Numbered from the stretch's first letter, positions 8,329 to 17,124 are shown. The stretch: DNA of 40,038 nucleotides from SAR116 cluster bacterium AG-447-C21 (GCA_003212315.1 QCQB01000017.1:1-40038); one strand, 5' to 3'. The notes: generated by a model not told the origin, from the sequence alone. Numbers and translations are program-made.

Positions 8329-8499
8329 TTCATCCTCTTAAGTAGGTTACTAACTAGTCCTCTGTTTATTTATTGAACAAGAAGTTTTTTTTGAGATAGA
8401 TCGCTTGCTTCAAAATCAACTACCCGCTGGTTCAACATTAATATTAGAGTCAGACAAACCTCATAACATCCTTCACCAGATGTATATCATGCCCGGCAA

Positions 8500-8985
8500 T
8501 TAATCTTGTTTAAATCCGTGGATAGCTCCGTCATTCCAATTTTCAACAAATTGGTCGATAGAAAGCGTCCACCCATTCTCCATATTCTCATCAAAATATT
8601 CGAATAGGATGCCATCTGGTGCCGTCATTGATAATAGGACCATGCCCCCCTCTTCTCCCCCACGTTCGTCATGTGGCAAGGCGTCAGGTGCAGCTAGGGC
8701 ATAGTCACCCTTTTTCCTGCATACCGTTTTTTTGGATCCATCTTTCTGCCATTCAGTTAAATACTGTTCGCCCTCCAAGACCATAGTTAAAGTTGAAGCG
8801 ACATGTCTATGTCGACGACAGTGACCTAAACTTCCATATCTCAGAAGCATGTCTAAACGGCCTGTATCCAGATCATATCCTAATAAACTATACTCAAAAT
8901 CAACATTGACATCCTTACTTTTAGGGTCAGTTACGTGCCGCCAAGTTACAACACTTGGATCAAAACTCTGAGATATTATTGTCAT
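8500..8985 (-). CDS. Cupin-domain protein (ChrR/acireductone-like barrel)
   Basis: The protein has 161 residues from ATG 8985, which is preceded by AAAGGATACAGG; the upstream GTG 9012 lacks a ribosome site. A cupin core is visible: GHCRRHRHVASTLTMVLEGEQYL with H55, H59 and H61 as possible metal ligands, then a second conserved segment with KKGDYALAAPDALPHDE (H105). The C-terminal 45 residues (DGILFEYFDENMENGWTL) lie outside the barrel. It is a cytoplasmic metal-binding or small-molecule protein of unknown substrate. It is divergently oriented from the GYD-domain gene, sharing the 9000-9138 intergenic region. Confidence 0.75.
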   Translation of the reverse strand: MTIISQSFDPSVVTWRHVTDPKSKDVNVDFEYSLLGYDLDTGRLDMLLRYGSLGHCRRHRHVASTLTMVLEGEQYLTEWQKDGSKKTVCRKKGDYALAAPDALPHDERGGEEGGMVLLSMTAPDGILFEYFDENMENGWTLSIDQFVENWNDGAIHGFKQD

Positions 8986-9060
8986 CCTGTATCCTTTTAT
9001 AAGACGCTTCACCTACGACACTTTTCTATCTGAAAGATTTTATGCATGGAATAGAAAATT

Positions 9061-9089
9061 TTGACACGGTTCAAAAATATAGATTAATT
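9061..9089 (+). promoter_or_regulatory. Candidate sigma70-type promoter for the GYD-domain gene
   Basis: A perfect TTGACA (9061-9066) is followed after 17 nt by TTAATT (9084-9089), four matches to the -10 consensus. Transcription would start near 9096, about 40 nt upstream of the GYD start codon at 9139. Confidence 0.5.
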
Positions 9090-9138
9090 TGAAGAACCAT
9101 ATTGAACAAATATTCCTTTTATTTTTGGAGATTGAATT

Positions 9139-9471
9139 ATGTCAAAATATGTATTTATAGCAAAGTATAGTATCGATGCAATTAAAGGGATGATTTCCTC
9201 CCCTCAGGATCGAAAAGACGCGATTGGACAACTCTTATCGGCAGCAGGAATGTCGATGACGGATTGTTTTTTTTCCCCCTCCAGCGCAAGAGTAGTTCTC
9301 ATAGCTGAAGGTCCCGCAAAAGCACGGGACGCTTTGGTTATGATGATAATGGCCTCTGGTTCGTTTGATTTAGACTCAGAAGTCATAGATATCGTTGATA
9401 GCGATGAATTCATAGATTGCATGAAACAGGCTGGACAACTTGTATCCGCATACAAGGCGGCTGGCCAATAG
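9139..9471 (+). CDS. GYD-domain protein
   Basis: This 110-residue protein resembles the GYD family (PF08734), small ferredoxin-like alpha/beta proteins: an initial YVFIAKYSIDAIKGM, a conserved GMSMTDCFFSPSSARVVLIAEGP segment, and DALVMMIMASGSFDLDSEVIDI. In place of the Gly-Tyr-Asp that names the family it has GMSMTDC-type residues. Function of the family is unknown. A good ribosome site (TTTTTGGAG) precedes ATG 9139 and a clear promoter lies at 9061. The Cys-pair protein at 9516 follows in the same direction after 44 nt and may be cotranscribed. Confidence 0.8.
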   Translation: MSKYVFIAKYSIDAIKGMISSPQDRKDAIGQLLSAAGMSMTDCFFSPSSARVVLIAEGPAKARDALVMMIMASGSFDLDSEVIDIVDSDEFIDCMKQAGQLVSAYKAAGQ

Positions 9472-9515
9472 CCCGAACTACCAAAACTCAAGGTTAAAGT
9501 AGAAACAATTATTCT

Positions 9516-9719
9516 ATGCCTACTTGTCACGAATGCGAAAAAACTTGCGAAGAAGAGTTGGGAAGACAGGTTATAGTGGGTCAAAATAGTGAGGGGTTCG
9601 ACTGGATTTTCTTGTGTCTCAACTGCATTCGTGATTGGAGACAAAGAGGACTCAAAAGTGAAGGGTATTCGCGAAAGGTGATACAGGATATTTTAAATAA
9701 AGAATATCCAATGGATTAG
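9516..9719 (+). CDS. Small cysteine-pair (zinc-ribbon-like) protein
   Basis: A 67-residue protein with C4-x2-C7, C11 and C34-x2-C37. The two CxxC knuckles about 27 residues apart look like a zinc ribbon. The C-terminal half is helical and charged (DWRQRGLKSEGYSRKVIQDIL). I do not recognise a named family; it may bind zinc and act as an accessory or regulatory protein. The start is ATG 9516, with no strong ribosome site, 44 nt after the GYD gene, so it may depend on readthrough from it. Confidence 0.6.
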   Translation: MPTCHECEKTCEEELGRQVIVGQNSEGFDWIFLCLNCIRDWRQRGLKSEGYSRKVIQDILNKEYPMD

Positions 9720-9779
9720 TGCTGCGGATATCCTATCGCTACTGGCCCATATCAACTTTAAAGCTTCTTTGCCCCTAAG

Positions 9780-10181
9780 TTACACCGCAAGCTCAACAGG
9801 AATACCGAGATTGTGTCTAAATTGAACGCCCCACGTCTCGTTTGTCAAAACAGCAATCCAAATAGCTTGAATTTGCAGATCCACATCACCTGACTTATTT
9901 ATTCTGCTGGCATCAAATTTATAAACAACAGAAGAAGCAGATCTAGCCACTTCCTCTAGATTATCCATAATACTATGGGACCAACTAGGTTCAGTTCTTC
10001 TTATGATACTCCAAGGATAGTCAAAGTTTGCTCTATAATCGTCTGCACTTTCTATGGTTATCGAAACCCCGTTATAATTTTGATAAGTAAATGGAAATTT
10101 CACAGTTTCTAAATAATTTTCTGCATCCTGCTTGTTTATAGCGTCATGATGCGCATTTATAGCAAGCCTAGCGTCATCCAT
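9780..10181 (-). CDS. NTF2-like (SnoaL/nuclear-transport-factor fold) protein
   Basis: The 133-residue protein has the NTF2-like pattern: an N-terminal helix ARLAINAHHDAINKQDAENY, then PFTY, and a run of strands (VVYKFDASRI, LQIQAIWIAVLT, WGVQFRHN). The cone-shaped fold is used by small isomerases, dehydratases and binding proteins. No catalytic residue set can be assigned. ATG 10181 has a very strong ribosome site (GGGGAGGG). It is a single gene, converging with the Cys-pair protein gene. Confidence 0.8.
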   Translation of the reverse strand: MDDARLAINAHHDAINKQDAENYLETVKFPFTYQNYNGVSITIESADDYRANFDYPWSIIRRTEPSWSHSIMDNLEEVARSASSVVYKFDASRINKSGDVDLQIQAIWIAVLTNETWGVQFRHNLGIPVELAV

Positions 10182-10312
10182 AGTACCCTCCCCTAATTAC
10201 ATTACGATTTATTCCAGATGCCTGAGCCTATTATAAGCCAAAGAGTGTAATTCAATTAACTAGAATGTGAATAGAAGATCCTTACACTTCTTTCTATGAA
10301 CCATAGGTATCT

Positions 10313-10870
10313 TTACCAACCATGGGTTCCAACACCCCCCTTGAATGGACCAACAAGATTGCTCGTTATCCAACCACCATAGAAATCGCCTTCTTGATGT
10401 TGAACTCTCTCACCATTCACATAACAAGCATCCGCCTTAGACGCATAGAAACTGATATAACCTGTTATGCTTGAAAAGCTTGTTGTTGGATTTGTGTAGC
10501 ACCAACCTATATTTTGAATGACGATTTGAGAGGCGGCGTAATTAAAATAGCTCGCCCTTCCCTTCCACTCGCAGAAGGTCGATCGCTCATTCTTAAACAG
10601 GGTTTCGGAATTCACATCGTCAGTTGGGAAATAGTATGTAGGGGGATGGGACGTTTCTAATGTTCTGAAAGTCGACTGACTTTCTGCCACGACGTCACCG
10701 CCAACAACAACCGATAAAGTACCGACAAAAGGCTCGCAAACAGCTGGCCGCGGGTAGTCCCAGACGTTTTCCTGCATCAAACGCGACACCCGCACAACCC
10801 CGATCTCATCACTGATTAACTCTAATGCTATCGACTCTCCCGCCCTTATCCTCACTAAGTCCAGAGGCAA
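10313..10870 (-). CDS. DUF427 family protein
   Basis: The protein matches DUF427 closely: ENVWDYPRP, VVVGGDVVAES, LETSHPPTYYFP, RSTFCEWKGRASYFN and the C-terminal FYGGWITSNLVGPFKGG. The family is small and cytoplasmic with no established function. The start is uncertain. The frame opens with TTG 10870 directly after a stop codon and without a ribosome site; GTG 10855 and ATG 10777 are alternatives, and the first 30 residues do not resemble the family, so the true start may be internal. It stands alone, divergent from the rhodanese gene. Confidence 0.88.
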   Translation of the reverse strand: MPLDLVRIRAGESIALELISDEIGVVRVSRLMQENVWDYPRPAVCEPFVGTLSVVVGGDVVAESQSTFRTLETSHPPTYYFPTDDVNSETLFKNERSTFCEWKGRASYFNYAASQIVIQNIGWCYTNPTTSFSSITGYISFYASKADACYVNGERVQHQEGDFYGGWITSNLVGPFKGGVGTHGW

Positions 10871-11024
10871 CTAAATATTGGTCGCTATAAATAACAAAGG
10901 AGCGAACAAGTTGGGAGGCTATATTCATCAATCTAGTCATGTTAAAGTTACGGGCATTAGGGCTTTTTAGATCATCACTTTAGGAGTTTATTAATGAAAT
11001 AAGAAAAATGAAAAGCCTCTAAAT

Positions 11025-11045
11025 TTAAAGCGATGAACGCTTTAA
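11025..11045. repeat. Short perfect inverted repeat upstream of the rhodanese gene
   Basis: TTAAAGCG (11025-11032) and CGCTTTAA (11038-11045) are exact reverse complements with a 5-nt spacer. There is no T-run after it, so it is not an obvious terminator. It lies about 80 nt upstream of the rhodanese start and could be an operator or a transcript hairpin. Confidence 0.35.
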
Positions 11046-11123
11046 TGATATTATTTAAATTAATGAACTCGATTCCATTGAGACTGTTTATAGAAAACTT
11101 ATGAAACGCTATAGGGACATAAT

Positions 11124-11537
11124 ATGATCACTAAGGGAATAAAGGAGCTTTGCCAGGAAGCTGAGGAGGAAATAGAAATACTCAATGTAAATGATGTGAT
11201 GCTTATCTCAGAGAACGAGGATATACAGTTGATTGATATTCGCGATATACGGGAGTTGTGGCGAGATGGGACAATTCCTGGCTCGATACACGCGCCGCGC
11301 GGGATGCTTGAATTCTGGGTAGATCCAGACAGTCCTTATTATAAAGAAATATTTGGTTCTGGGAAAAAGTTTATCTTCTTTTGTGCAGGAGGCATGCGGT
11401 CCGCACTTGCAGCTCAAACTGTTCATCGCATGGGACTTACGCCAGTGGCACATATGTCAGACGGCTATGCAGGATGGGTTAAAGCCGGTGGCGGTACTGA
11501 GCCTAAAACACCCAAGACATCCGATCGGCGCGACTAA
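11124..11537 (+). CDS. Single-domain rhodanese (sulfurtransferase-like) protein
   Basis: A single rhodanese domain of 137 residues. The substrate-side motif LIDIRDIRELWRDGTIPGS (residues 36-54) and the active-site loop CAGGMR with Cys87 (residues 87-92) are both present; the active-site Cys would carry the persulfide. The end, DGYAGWVKAGG, is typical. It is soluble and has no signal peptide; sulfur transfer from thiosulfate or another donor is likely. ATG 11124 has an AGGGA ribosome site. The last dozen residues are Lys/Pro/Thr rich. It is a single-gene unit that converges with the DUF924 gene. Confidence 0.92.
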   Translation: MITKGIKELCQEAEEEIEILNVNDVMLISENEDIQLIDIRDIRELWRDGTIPGSIHAPRGMLEFWVDPDSPYYKEIFGSGKKFIFFCAGGMRSALAAQTVHRMGLTPVAHMSDGYAGWVKAGGGTEPKTPKTSDRRD

Positions 11538-11604
11538 GCTATTTTGTTGCAATTCAAAAGTCAGGTTGACGTGCAATGAGCCAAAAGGTCAACTTTAAAC
11601 GATC

Positions 11605-12240
11605 TTAAGTATTATCCTTTATACGAGTTGGTCCTTGGCCAAAAGATTTACCCTCCAATTCTAAAAACTTTTCCTCTCTAGACGTATTAATTCTCTCTAG
11701 AACAAAATTTCTATGGGGGAACCGACCATAGCTTTTTATAATCTCTCTATGCCCACTCCAACCGGCGATACTGAGTTTAATGTAGTTGTGCCATCTTGTA
11801 TGACTTACTCGTAAAAGTTTTTCCAGAAGTTCACTACCCTGATCCTGATCATCCAAGCACTCCGAATGGTGTAACGGATGATAAAGCCAAATTCTCGGTA
11901 CCACATGCAAACCGGCATCGAACTGGTTTTTAATTATACATCTCAAGTATCTCAACGCCTGAGCATCACCCGAGTAGGCCTCTGGGCTACCACGAAACAA
12001 ATTACGACTAAACTGATCCAACAATAATATAAGTGCAAGAGAGCTTTGCGGTTGACTGCACCAATCCTCTAAATGACCCGCAAGTGCCTCTTGCACAACG
12101 TCTCCAAAAAGAACGCGTATTTTTTCATCGGTATCACGTGAGCCTTCGTACCAGAAAGGTTTACGCTTCAAAGCATTAATCGGGGACGTGCATGCGTTCC
12201 CCAACCAAAAATCATTTATTCTATCGACTAACTCTAACAA
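11605..12240 (-). CDS. DUF924 family protein
   Basis: The 211-residue protein has all the DUF924 landmarks: INDFWLG near the start, FWY, LILLLDQFSRNLFRG, LYHPLHHSE and YGRFPHRN. The family is alpha-helical and TPR-like, cytoplasmic, and functionally uncharacterised. No ATG occurs in the first part, so the start is probably TTG 12240; there is no strong ribosome site and an in-frame stop lies 15 nt upstream. It is a single gene between the rhodanese and EF-hand genes. Confidence 0.9.
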   Translation of the reverse strand: MLELVDRINDFWLGNACTSPINALKRKPFWYEGSRDTDEKIRVLFGDVVQEALAGHLEDWCSQPQSSLALILLLDQFSRNLFRGSPEAYSGDAQALRYLRCIIKNQFDAGLHVVPRIWLYHPLHHSECLDDQDQGSELLEKLLRVSHTRWHNYIKLSIAGWSGHREIIKSYGRFPHRNFVLERINTSREEKFLELEGKSFGQGPTRIKDNT

Positions 12241-12276
12241 TCTAACAAATGATAATCATCTACAACAGATGGAGGC

Positions 12277-12594
12277 CTATGCGTCAGAACCCTTTTCTCC
12301 ATGATGCTTCCTGAAAATGGTTGCGTATTCGTCCCAGCTTATCTTATTATTTTTGTCAATGTCAAAGGCGTCAAAAGCTACACCATACTTATCAAGCCCC
12401 GCCTTGTTATGCTCCATCTTACTCAAAGAATCGTCATTGTTCATATCGGCCGACTTAAATAGATCCTTTGCGTCCTCCATTAAAGCCGCAGCTGATTTCT
12501 CTCCATGAGAGTAACAGCTTCCAGCATAAGTGGCCGTGGAAGCTAAAAACGACAATGCAAGCACTGTTGAACTTATTCTGCCAAGATTTTTCAT
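12277..12594 (-). CDS. Secreted EF-hand calcium-binding protein
   Basis: The protein has 105 residues, with a Sec signal peptide (basic start MKNLGR, hydrophobic core, cleavage after TYA near residue 24). Two canonical EF-hand loops follow: D50-N52-D54 to E61, and D78-D80-N82 to E89. It therefore should bind calcium in the periplasm or outside the cell. No enzymatic domain is present. ATG 12594 has a GGAGAG ribosome site. Transcribed in the same direction as the DUF924 gene, 36 nt upstream of it. Confidence 0.93.
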   Translation of the reverse strand: MKNLGRISSTVLALSFLASTATYAGSCYSHGEKSAAALMEDAKDLFKSADMNNDDSLSKMEHNKAGLDKYGVAFDAFDIDKNNKISWDEYATIFRKHHGEKGSDA

Positions 12595-12670
12595 ATTTAT
12601 CTCTCCAATGTCTAAATGCTAATTCGATACGTTGTATTGAAGTGTCCAGATCATATATTTTATATCACTG

Positions 12671-12994
12671 TCACTCCTCCGTTTCCGAGGACGTCATTCC
12701 TAGAATGATAGAAAACGCCACAACGCCATAAAAAGCACAAGAGCACCAAGAGTAGATATCATACATTATAGGTGCCTGGCCTGGTGAGCCCCATCCGTCC
12801 GTGAAAGCAGCCCCGAATATTGCAAAAAAACCAACAATTAACGATAAAAATGCCGACACAATAAGTTCCATAAAGTTACTCGCTTGAGTTAGATTGTTTT
12901 CTAACTCTCCGATAATTGGGATAATTATGGTTACCCCAATAAATCGCCAAACCCAGGAAAAAATTGACCGCTTGGTTTGGCTTCTTATCATCAT
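12671..12994 (-). CDS. Small membrane protein, unrecognised
   Basis: The protein has 107 residues with about three hydrophobic helices (around residues 16-30, 43-65 and 84-100) and an acidic C-terminal tail (SSETEE). ATG 12994 (or 12991) has a GAAGGG ribosome site, which supports it as a real gene. I do not recognise the family. It is divergent from the GMC oxidoreductase gene and lies 76 nt upstream of the EF-hand gene in the same direction. Confidence 0.6.
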   Translation of the reverse strand: MMIRSQTKRSIFSWVWRFIGVTIIIPIIGELENNLTQASNFMELIVSAFLSLIVGFFAIFGAAFTDGWGSPGQAPIMYDIYSWCSCAFYGVVAFSIILGMTSSETEE

Positions 12995-13124
12995 TTTCCC
13001 TTCTGCATAAATATCAGTGATCCATCCGTTTGATGCTTTATTTGTAATTTATCTATATTCCTCTTATAGACAACAATGCTCAATTTTATAAGTTTGGCTC
13101 ATAAAGCAAAATAAAAAATCAGCC

Positions 13125-13153
13125 TTATCATCTATTGGATCATCAAATGATAA
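13125..13153. repeat. Inverted repeat in a divergent intergenic region
   Basis: TTATCAT (13125-13131) and ATGATAA (13147-13153) are exact reverse complements with 15 nt between. The site lies between the divergent membrane-protein and GMC-oxidoreductase genes, about 80 nt upstream of the latter, and could be an operator for either. The arms are AT-rich and short, so chance is possible. Confidence 0.3.
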
Positions 13154-13235
13154 AGTTTGTTTATTATCAGTTTGGTGTGTCAATACAACATGCAAGACTA
13201 ATAGCTTGGTATGAATATAATGAGAGGAATTTGAA

Positions 13236-14849
13236 GTGGATCGAGAAACATACGACTTCATCATTATTGGCGCTGGATCCGCTGGCTCTGTCTTGGCTAA
13301 TAGGCTCACAGAATGTGGGCAATATAAAGTTCTATGTCTAGAGGCTGGAACCAAGGGTTCAAATTATTTTTGGTCCCGAATGCCAGCGGGGGTTGCCAAG
13401 TTAATCGATAATCCTCTGGTAAATTGGTGCTATAGTTCCGAGCCTGATGAAGGCAGTGGACAACGAAGAATTGAAATCCCACGTGGAAAAATGTTGGGAG
13501 GGTCTAGTTCGATAAACGGGATGGTTTTTGTCCGCGGCCAAGCCCAAGATTATGATCATTGGGCGCAGCTAGGGAACCGTGGCTGGAGTTATCAGGAAGT
13601 TTTACCAATATTTAAAAAAATAGAATCATATGAAGGAGGTGCTGATGAGTATCGTGGCCGCAATGGCCCCATCAAGGTCACTGATTCTAAAAAGATCACC
13701 CCGCTTTTTGATAAAATTATCGCTGCCGCAAAGACAATTGGCATCAAACATAATTCGGATTACAACGGTCAGTCTCAAGAAGGTATCGCCATGACCCAGG
13801 CAAGTATAAATGGTGGAAGGAGACAGAGTACCGCATTTTGTTATCTTGATCCTGCGAGCACCAGATCTAACCTTCATGTTCAAACAGGTGCAAATTGTGA
13901 GAGTCTGATCATCAAAGAAAAAAAATGTGTTGGGATCAGGTATACTATTAAAGGGGCGGCCAAGGAAGCAATCGCTAATCGTGAAACGATTATATGCGCC
14001 GGGGCCATTAATTCCCCCAAATTATTAGAATTGTCAGGGATAGGACAAAGACCTTTACTTGAAAAAATGGGGATTGAAGTAATCAAAGAATTATCCGGCG
14101 TGGGGGAAAATCTTCGAGACCATTACTCTCCTCGCTTAAAATATGAAATTAGCCAAAGAAATGCGACTTTTAGCGAACGCGGTAATGGTTTGCGTTTAAT
14201 GCTGGAGGCGATGAAATACGTATTCTTTCGCTCAGGCTTTATTGCATTAACAACTGTTCCAATGCGTATGTATTTTAGAACCCGGGAAGGTTTGGAAACT
14301 CCAGATGCAACAATTTCGTTCATGCCTTTTTTAACAGAACGAATTAATAGAACTCGCGCAATTTCTAAAAAACCTGGAATTACAATGAGTGCTAATGTTT
14401 TACGACCGGAAAGTCAGGGGAGTATTCATATAAAATCCAAGAACGCAGAAAAACCTCCGGCAATACATTTCAATTTTTTATCAAATGAAACGGACCGTAA
14501 TGGTTTATTATTTGCAATTCGTAAAGGGCGAGAGTTAATGAACTCAGATCCTGTGTCAAATATAGTAAAGAAAGAAATCGCCCCCGGATCAGAGCTAAAC
14601 ACTGATGAGGAACTGCTAGACTGGGTGCGTAATAATGCAGAAACCACCTATCATCCTGTAGGAACATGTAAAATGGGAAATGACCCTATGGCGGTGGTAG
14701 ATAACGAATTGAAAGTTCACGGTATCAAACAACTCCGGATCGCCGACGCATCTATTATGCCGACATTAACATCTGGAAATACAAATGCACCATGCATTAT
14801 GATTGGGGAAAAATGTGCAGCGATGGTCCTTAAGGATGCAGAACCTTGA
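13236..14849 (+). CDS. GMC-family FAD oxidoreductase (choline/alcohol dehydrogenase type)
   Basis: The 537-residue flavoenzyme begins YDFIIIGAGSAGSVLANRL, the FAD dinucleotide fold (GAGSAG, residues 12-17), followed by GGSSSINGM and FVRGQAQDYDHW. Near the C-terminus are the catalytic His (H473 in YHPVGTCKMG) and Asn (N517 in NTNAPCIMI). Such enzymes oxidise alcohols to aldehydes, passing electrons to oxygen or quinones; choline is only one possibility. The start is GTG 13236 behind GAGAGG. It is soluble or peripherally associated with the membrane. It precedes the TauD-type dioxygenase gene by about 95 nt, so both might be in one catabolic unit. Confidence 0.93.
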   Translation: MDRETYDFIIIGAGSAGSVLANRLTECGQYKVLCLEAGTKGSNYFWSRMPAGVAKLIDNPLVNWCYSSEPDEGSGQRRIEIPRGKMLGGSSSINGMVFVRGQAQDYDHWAQLGNRGWSYQEVLPIFKKIESYEGGADEYRGRNGPIKVTDSKKITPLFDKIIAAAKTIGIKHNSDYNGQSQEGIAMTQASINGGRRQSTAFCYLDPASTRSNLHVQTGANCESLIIKEKKCVGIRYTIKGAAKEAIANRETIICAGAINSPKLLELSGIGQRPLLEKMGIEVIKELSGVGENLRDHYSPRLKYEISQRNATFSERGNGLRLMLEAMKYVFFRSGFIALTTVPMRMYFRTREGLETPDATISFMPFLTERINRTRAISKKPGITMSANVLRPESQGSIHIKSKNAEKPPAIHFNFLSNETDRNGLLFAIRKGRELMNSDPVSNIVKKEIAPGSELNTDEELLDWVRNNAETTYHPVGTCKMGNDPMAVVDNELKVHGIKQLRIADASIMPTLTSGNTNAPCIMIGEKCAAMVLKDAEP

Positions 14850-14946
14850 TTAAATGCTGTTTATAAAAAATAGACGAATAGGCCAACTTTGATTGATGTT
14901 CGAATGGTAATATTTTCACACTGACGCCTTGAGGATGATTTTAAGA

Positions 14947-15804
14947 ATGCAAATAAAACCCACAGGCAGTTGTCTAGGTGCTGACATTCTAGATATTGAT
15001 TTATCTCAGGAACTTTCTGATCAACAATTTTCAGATATTGTCGAGGCTTGGCATTCTTTCAGCATTCTTCGATTTAGAAAGCAAGAGCTGAGCGATGACG
15101 AGTTTGTAAATTTCTCTAGAAGATTTGGATCACTCGACCTGGCCCCAACAGGTCGAGGTGGCAAGCCTTTCAATGCGTCTAGACCGGAGATAGCGATCAT
15201 ATCAAATATTATAGTCAATGGTAAAAAAGCGGGTTCTTTAGGTAATTCTGAGTTAGTCTGGCATCAGGATATGAGCTACGTAAATTTACCTCCTAAAGCA
15301 AGTGTGCTCTATGGCTTAGAGATTCCAAAATCCAGCGGGGACACCTCGTTCTATAGTGCATATGAAGCTTATTCCGCTCTTCCTCCCAAGTTGAAAACAA
15401 AAATAAACGGGCTCACGTGTAAGCACGATGCCACACGAAATTCTGCTGGAGAACTCCGAGTTGGTTACGCAGAGACTTACCACAATAAAGAGAGACCGGG
15501 GGCTATTCATCCACTTGTGATTCTCCATCCCAACACGAAGCGAAAAGCCTTGTATTTAGGACGTCGTCCAAACGCCTGGATCTATGGTTTTTCTTCTAAG
15601 GCAAGCGATGCCCTGTTAGATGAACTATGGGATCATATTAATTCTCATAATTTCACGTGGACCCAAAATTGGGAAAAAGGCGATTTAGTAATTTGGGACA
15701 ATAGATGCACCTTCCATAGAAGAGAAAAACTAGACCCTAGTCAGAACCGTTTAATGCATCGAACACAAATAGCCGATGACTACCCACCAACCGCACCCTC
15801 CTGA
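14947..15804 (+). CDS. TauD/TfdA-family Fe(II)/2-oxoglutarate-dependent dioxygenase
   Basis: I start it at ATG 14947 (285 residues); TTG 14929 and ATG 14935 lie in frame upstream, and a GAGGA site is about 11 nt from 14947. The iron-binding triad is H106 and D108 in WHQDMSY and H257 in TFHRRE, and R272 in MHRTQ should bind 2-oxoglutarate. The family couples 2-oxoglutarate decarboxylation to hydroxylation of substrates such as taurine, alkyl sulfates or other small organics, often releasing an inorganic group. The substrate is not identifiable. It follows the GMC oxidoreductase in the same direction and converges with MnmD. Confidence 0.92.
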   Translation: MQIKPTGSCLGADILDIDLSQELSDQQFSDIVEAWHSFSILRFRKQELSDDEFVNFSRRFGSLDLAPTGRGGKPFNASRPEIAIISNIIVNGKKAGSLGNSELVWHQDMSYVNLPPKASVLYGLEIPKSSGDTSFYSAYEAYSALPPKLKTKINGLTCKHDATRNSAGELRVGYAETYHNKERPGAIHPLVILHPNTKRKALYLGRRPNAWIYGFSSKASDALLDELWDHINSHNFTWTQNWEKGDLVIWDNRCTFHRREKLDPSQNRLMHRTQIADDYPPTAPS

Positions 15805-15843
15805 TTGAGATATAATAACTCAACGTTTAATAACCGCCTTACT

Positions 15844-16530
15844 TTACAAAAAATGCCCGATGAGCATTTCGCGTTTCCTTCCAAATCCTGATATTTTTAC
15901 CATATCAAACCCTACGTCCGTTAAACCTCTTCTAACGGCGGAGGCGGACGTAAACGTTGCTAATCTGGTTCCTTTTTTACTTAATCTAGCAACCTCCCTA
16001 AAAACCTTATCGCTCCACATTTCTGGATTACACGACGGTGCAAATCCATCGAGGAACCAAGCGTCACTGGAAAACGTAGCTTGGGACAATACATTCCTGA
16101 CATCTCCAAAAATAAGTTTGAGTGTCACACTCCCTTTATCGAATAAAATAGTCTGAGAATTAACTTCAGTGGATGCATAGTCTTTTTTAAATTCCTCTAG
16201 TAATGGCTTTAGATCCGACCAATGGTTAATACTTTGTACGATTTGAGAAATTGTAAGAGGGTATTTTTCGATCGAATAATATATCAAATTACTGTTAGGG
16301 GATGAGGTCTCTCGCCACAACTGCCAGGTCGCGAAGAAGTTTAGCCCAGTTCCGAACCCTGTCTCAGCTATTATAAAGCGGTCCGTGCATCTCCAAATTT
16401 CTGGCAACTTATTTCCATCTAAGAACACGTATTTTGTCTCGTCTAGGCCATCCAAACCGGAAAAGTATAAGTCGCCAAATCTTACAGAACGAGGAACATT
16501 TTTAACTGACCAATCGAGTTCCTCTTCCAT
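15844..16530 (-). CDS. mnmD: tRNA 5-methylaminomethyl-2-thiouridine methyltransferase MnmD
   Basis: A 228-residue methyltransferase equivalent to the N-terminal half of MnmC. It contributes to mnm5s2U at the wobble position of certain tRNAs. Visible hallmarks are PRSVRFGDLYFSGLDGLDE, the SAM-binding loop AETGFGTGLNF, and the catalytic-region signature WFLDGFAPSCNPEMW, followed by RRGLTDVGF. The C-terminal FAD oxidase domain of bifunctional MnmC is absent, so this is a stand-alone MnmD. ATG 16530 is the start. It is cytoplasmic and a single gene. Confidence 0.9.
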   Translation of the reverse strand: MEEELDWSVKNVPRSVRFGDLYFSGLDGLDETKYVFLDGNKLPEIWRCTDRFIIAETGFGTGLNFFATWQLWRETSSPNSNLIYYSIEKYPLTISQIVQSINHWSDLKPLLEEFKKDYASTEVNSQTILFDKGSVTLKLIFGDVRNVLSQATFSSDAWFLDGFAPSCNPEMWSDKVFREVARLSKKGTRLATFTSASAVRRGLTDVGFDMVKISGFGRKREMLIGHFL

Positions 16531-16605
16531 ACTATATCATCCAAAAAAAACTAAGTTATTTATGCATTCGTTATTCTTATCATTTCTAACGGTTTTTTTT
16601 CATTA

Positions 16606-16788
16606 TTAATGACATATAGGAAAAGGATAAAATGGTAGATTTGGCCCTGCTACTCTAGATTGCGTCTCATTAGAACCTAAATCCTTAATATTGGCCAAAT
16701 TATCTAGAACGAAAAACGCTAAGCCTAAAGCCCAGAAGCCTGCAATGACGGTCAAGATGATAGGGTACAAATGCGAAAAACTCTTCAT
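16606..16788 (-). CDS. Possible small membrane protein
   Basis: This 60-residue ORF has one or two hydrophobic stretches (about residues 9-28) followed by a polar tail. ATG 16788 is preceded by TGGA at a reasonable distance. It lies in a gap between MnmD and the next small gene and is not overlapped by another convincing ORF. I know of no family. It could be a real single-pass peptide or a chance ORF. Confidence 0.4.
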   Translation of the reverse strand: MKSFSHLYPIILTVIAGFWALGLAFFVLDNLANIKDLGSNETQSRVAGPNLPFYPFPICH

Positions 16789-16845
16789 GAATGATCCAAA
16801 AATTGAATCTAATTTTTTAATATTGATGATCAGATTGCATAGTGC

Positions 16846-17124
16846 TTATTGATCCATGCTGTGCTTTTGATTTGTTTTGCGCTTGGGAATTCTAATAGCT
16901 TTACCGATTGGCACTATGATGCGCTTTATAAAGTTTGATGCCGTCTGTTTTTGAACTGGTTTCTCTATGTGTTTAGATAAAATTTGCAGGGCAACTTCGG
17001 ACATTTCCGCTCGTTTTCGAGCCTCCAGTAACAGCTCTTTCAACATTTGGTTCTCCTTGTTAGCGACCGCTAGCAGTTCCGACAAAGCAGAATTATTATC
17101 GTGAGAGCCATTATCAATTTCCAT
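16846..17124 (-). CDS. Small helical/coiled-coil protein, unrecognised
   Basis: The 92-residue protein has a leucine-rich charged helix from about residue 13 to 52 (ALSELLAVANKENQMLKELL), compatible with a coiled coil, followed by a basic, amphipathic tail (IRIPKRKTNQKHS). ATG 17124 lies directly after GGACAAGG. It is divergent from the EamA gene and shares the intergenic inverted repeat at 17178-17211. I do not recognise the family. Confidence 0.55.
   Translation of the reverse strand: MEIDNGSHDNNSALSELLAVANKENQMLKELLLEARKRAEMSEVALQILSKHIEKPVQKQTASNFIKRIIVPIGKAIRIPKRKTNQKHSMDQ

Noticed and set aside
15800-15830. A terminator between the dioxygenase gene and mnmD
   Set aside because: The TTGAG/CTCAA stem is only five base pairs and has no T-run.
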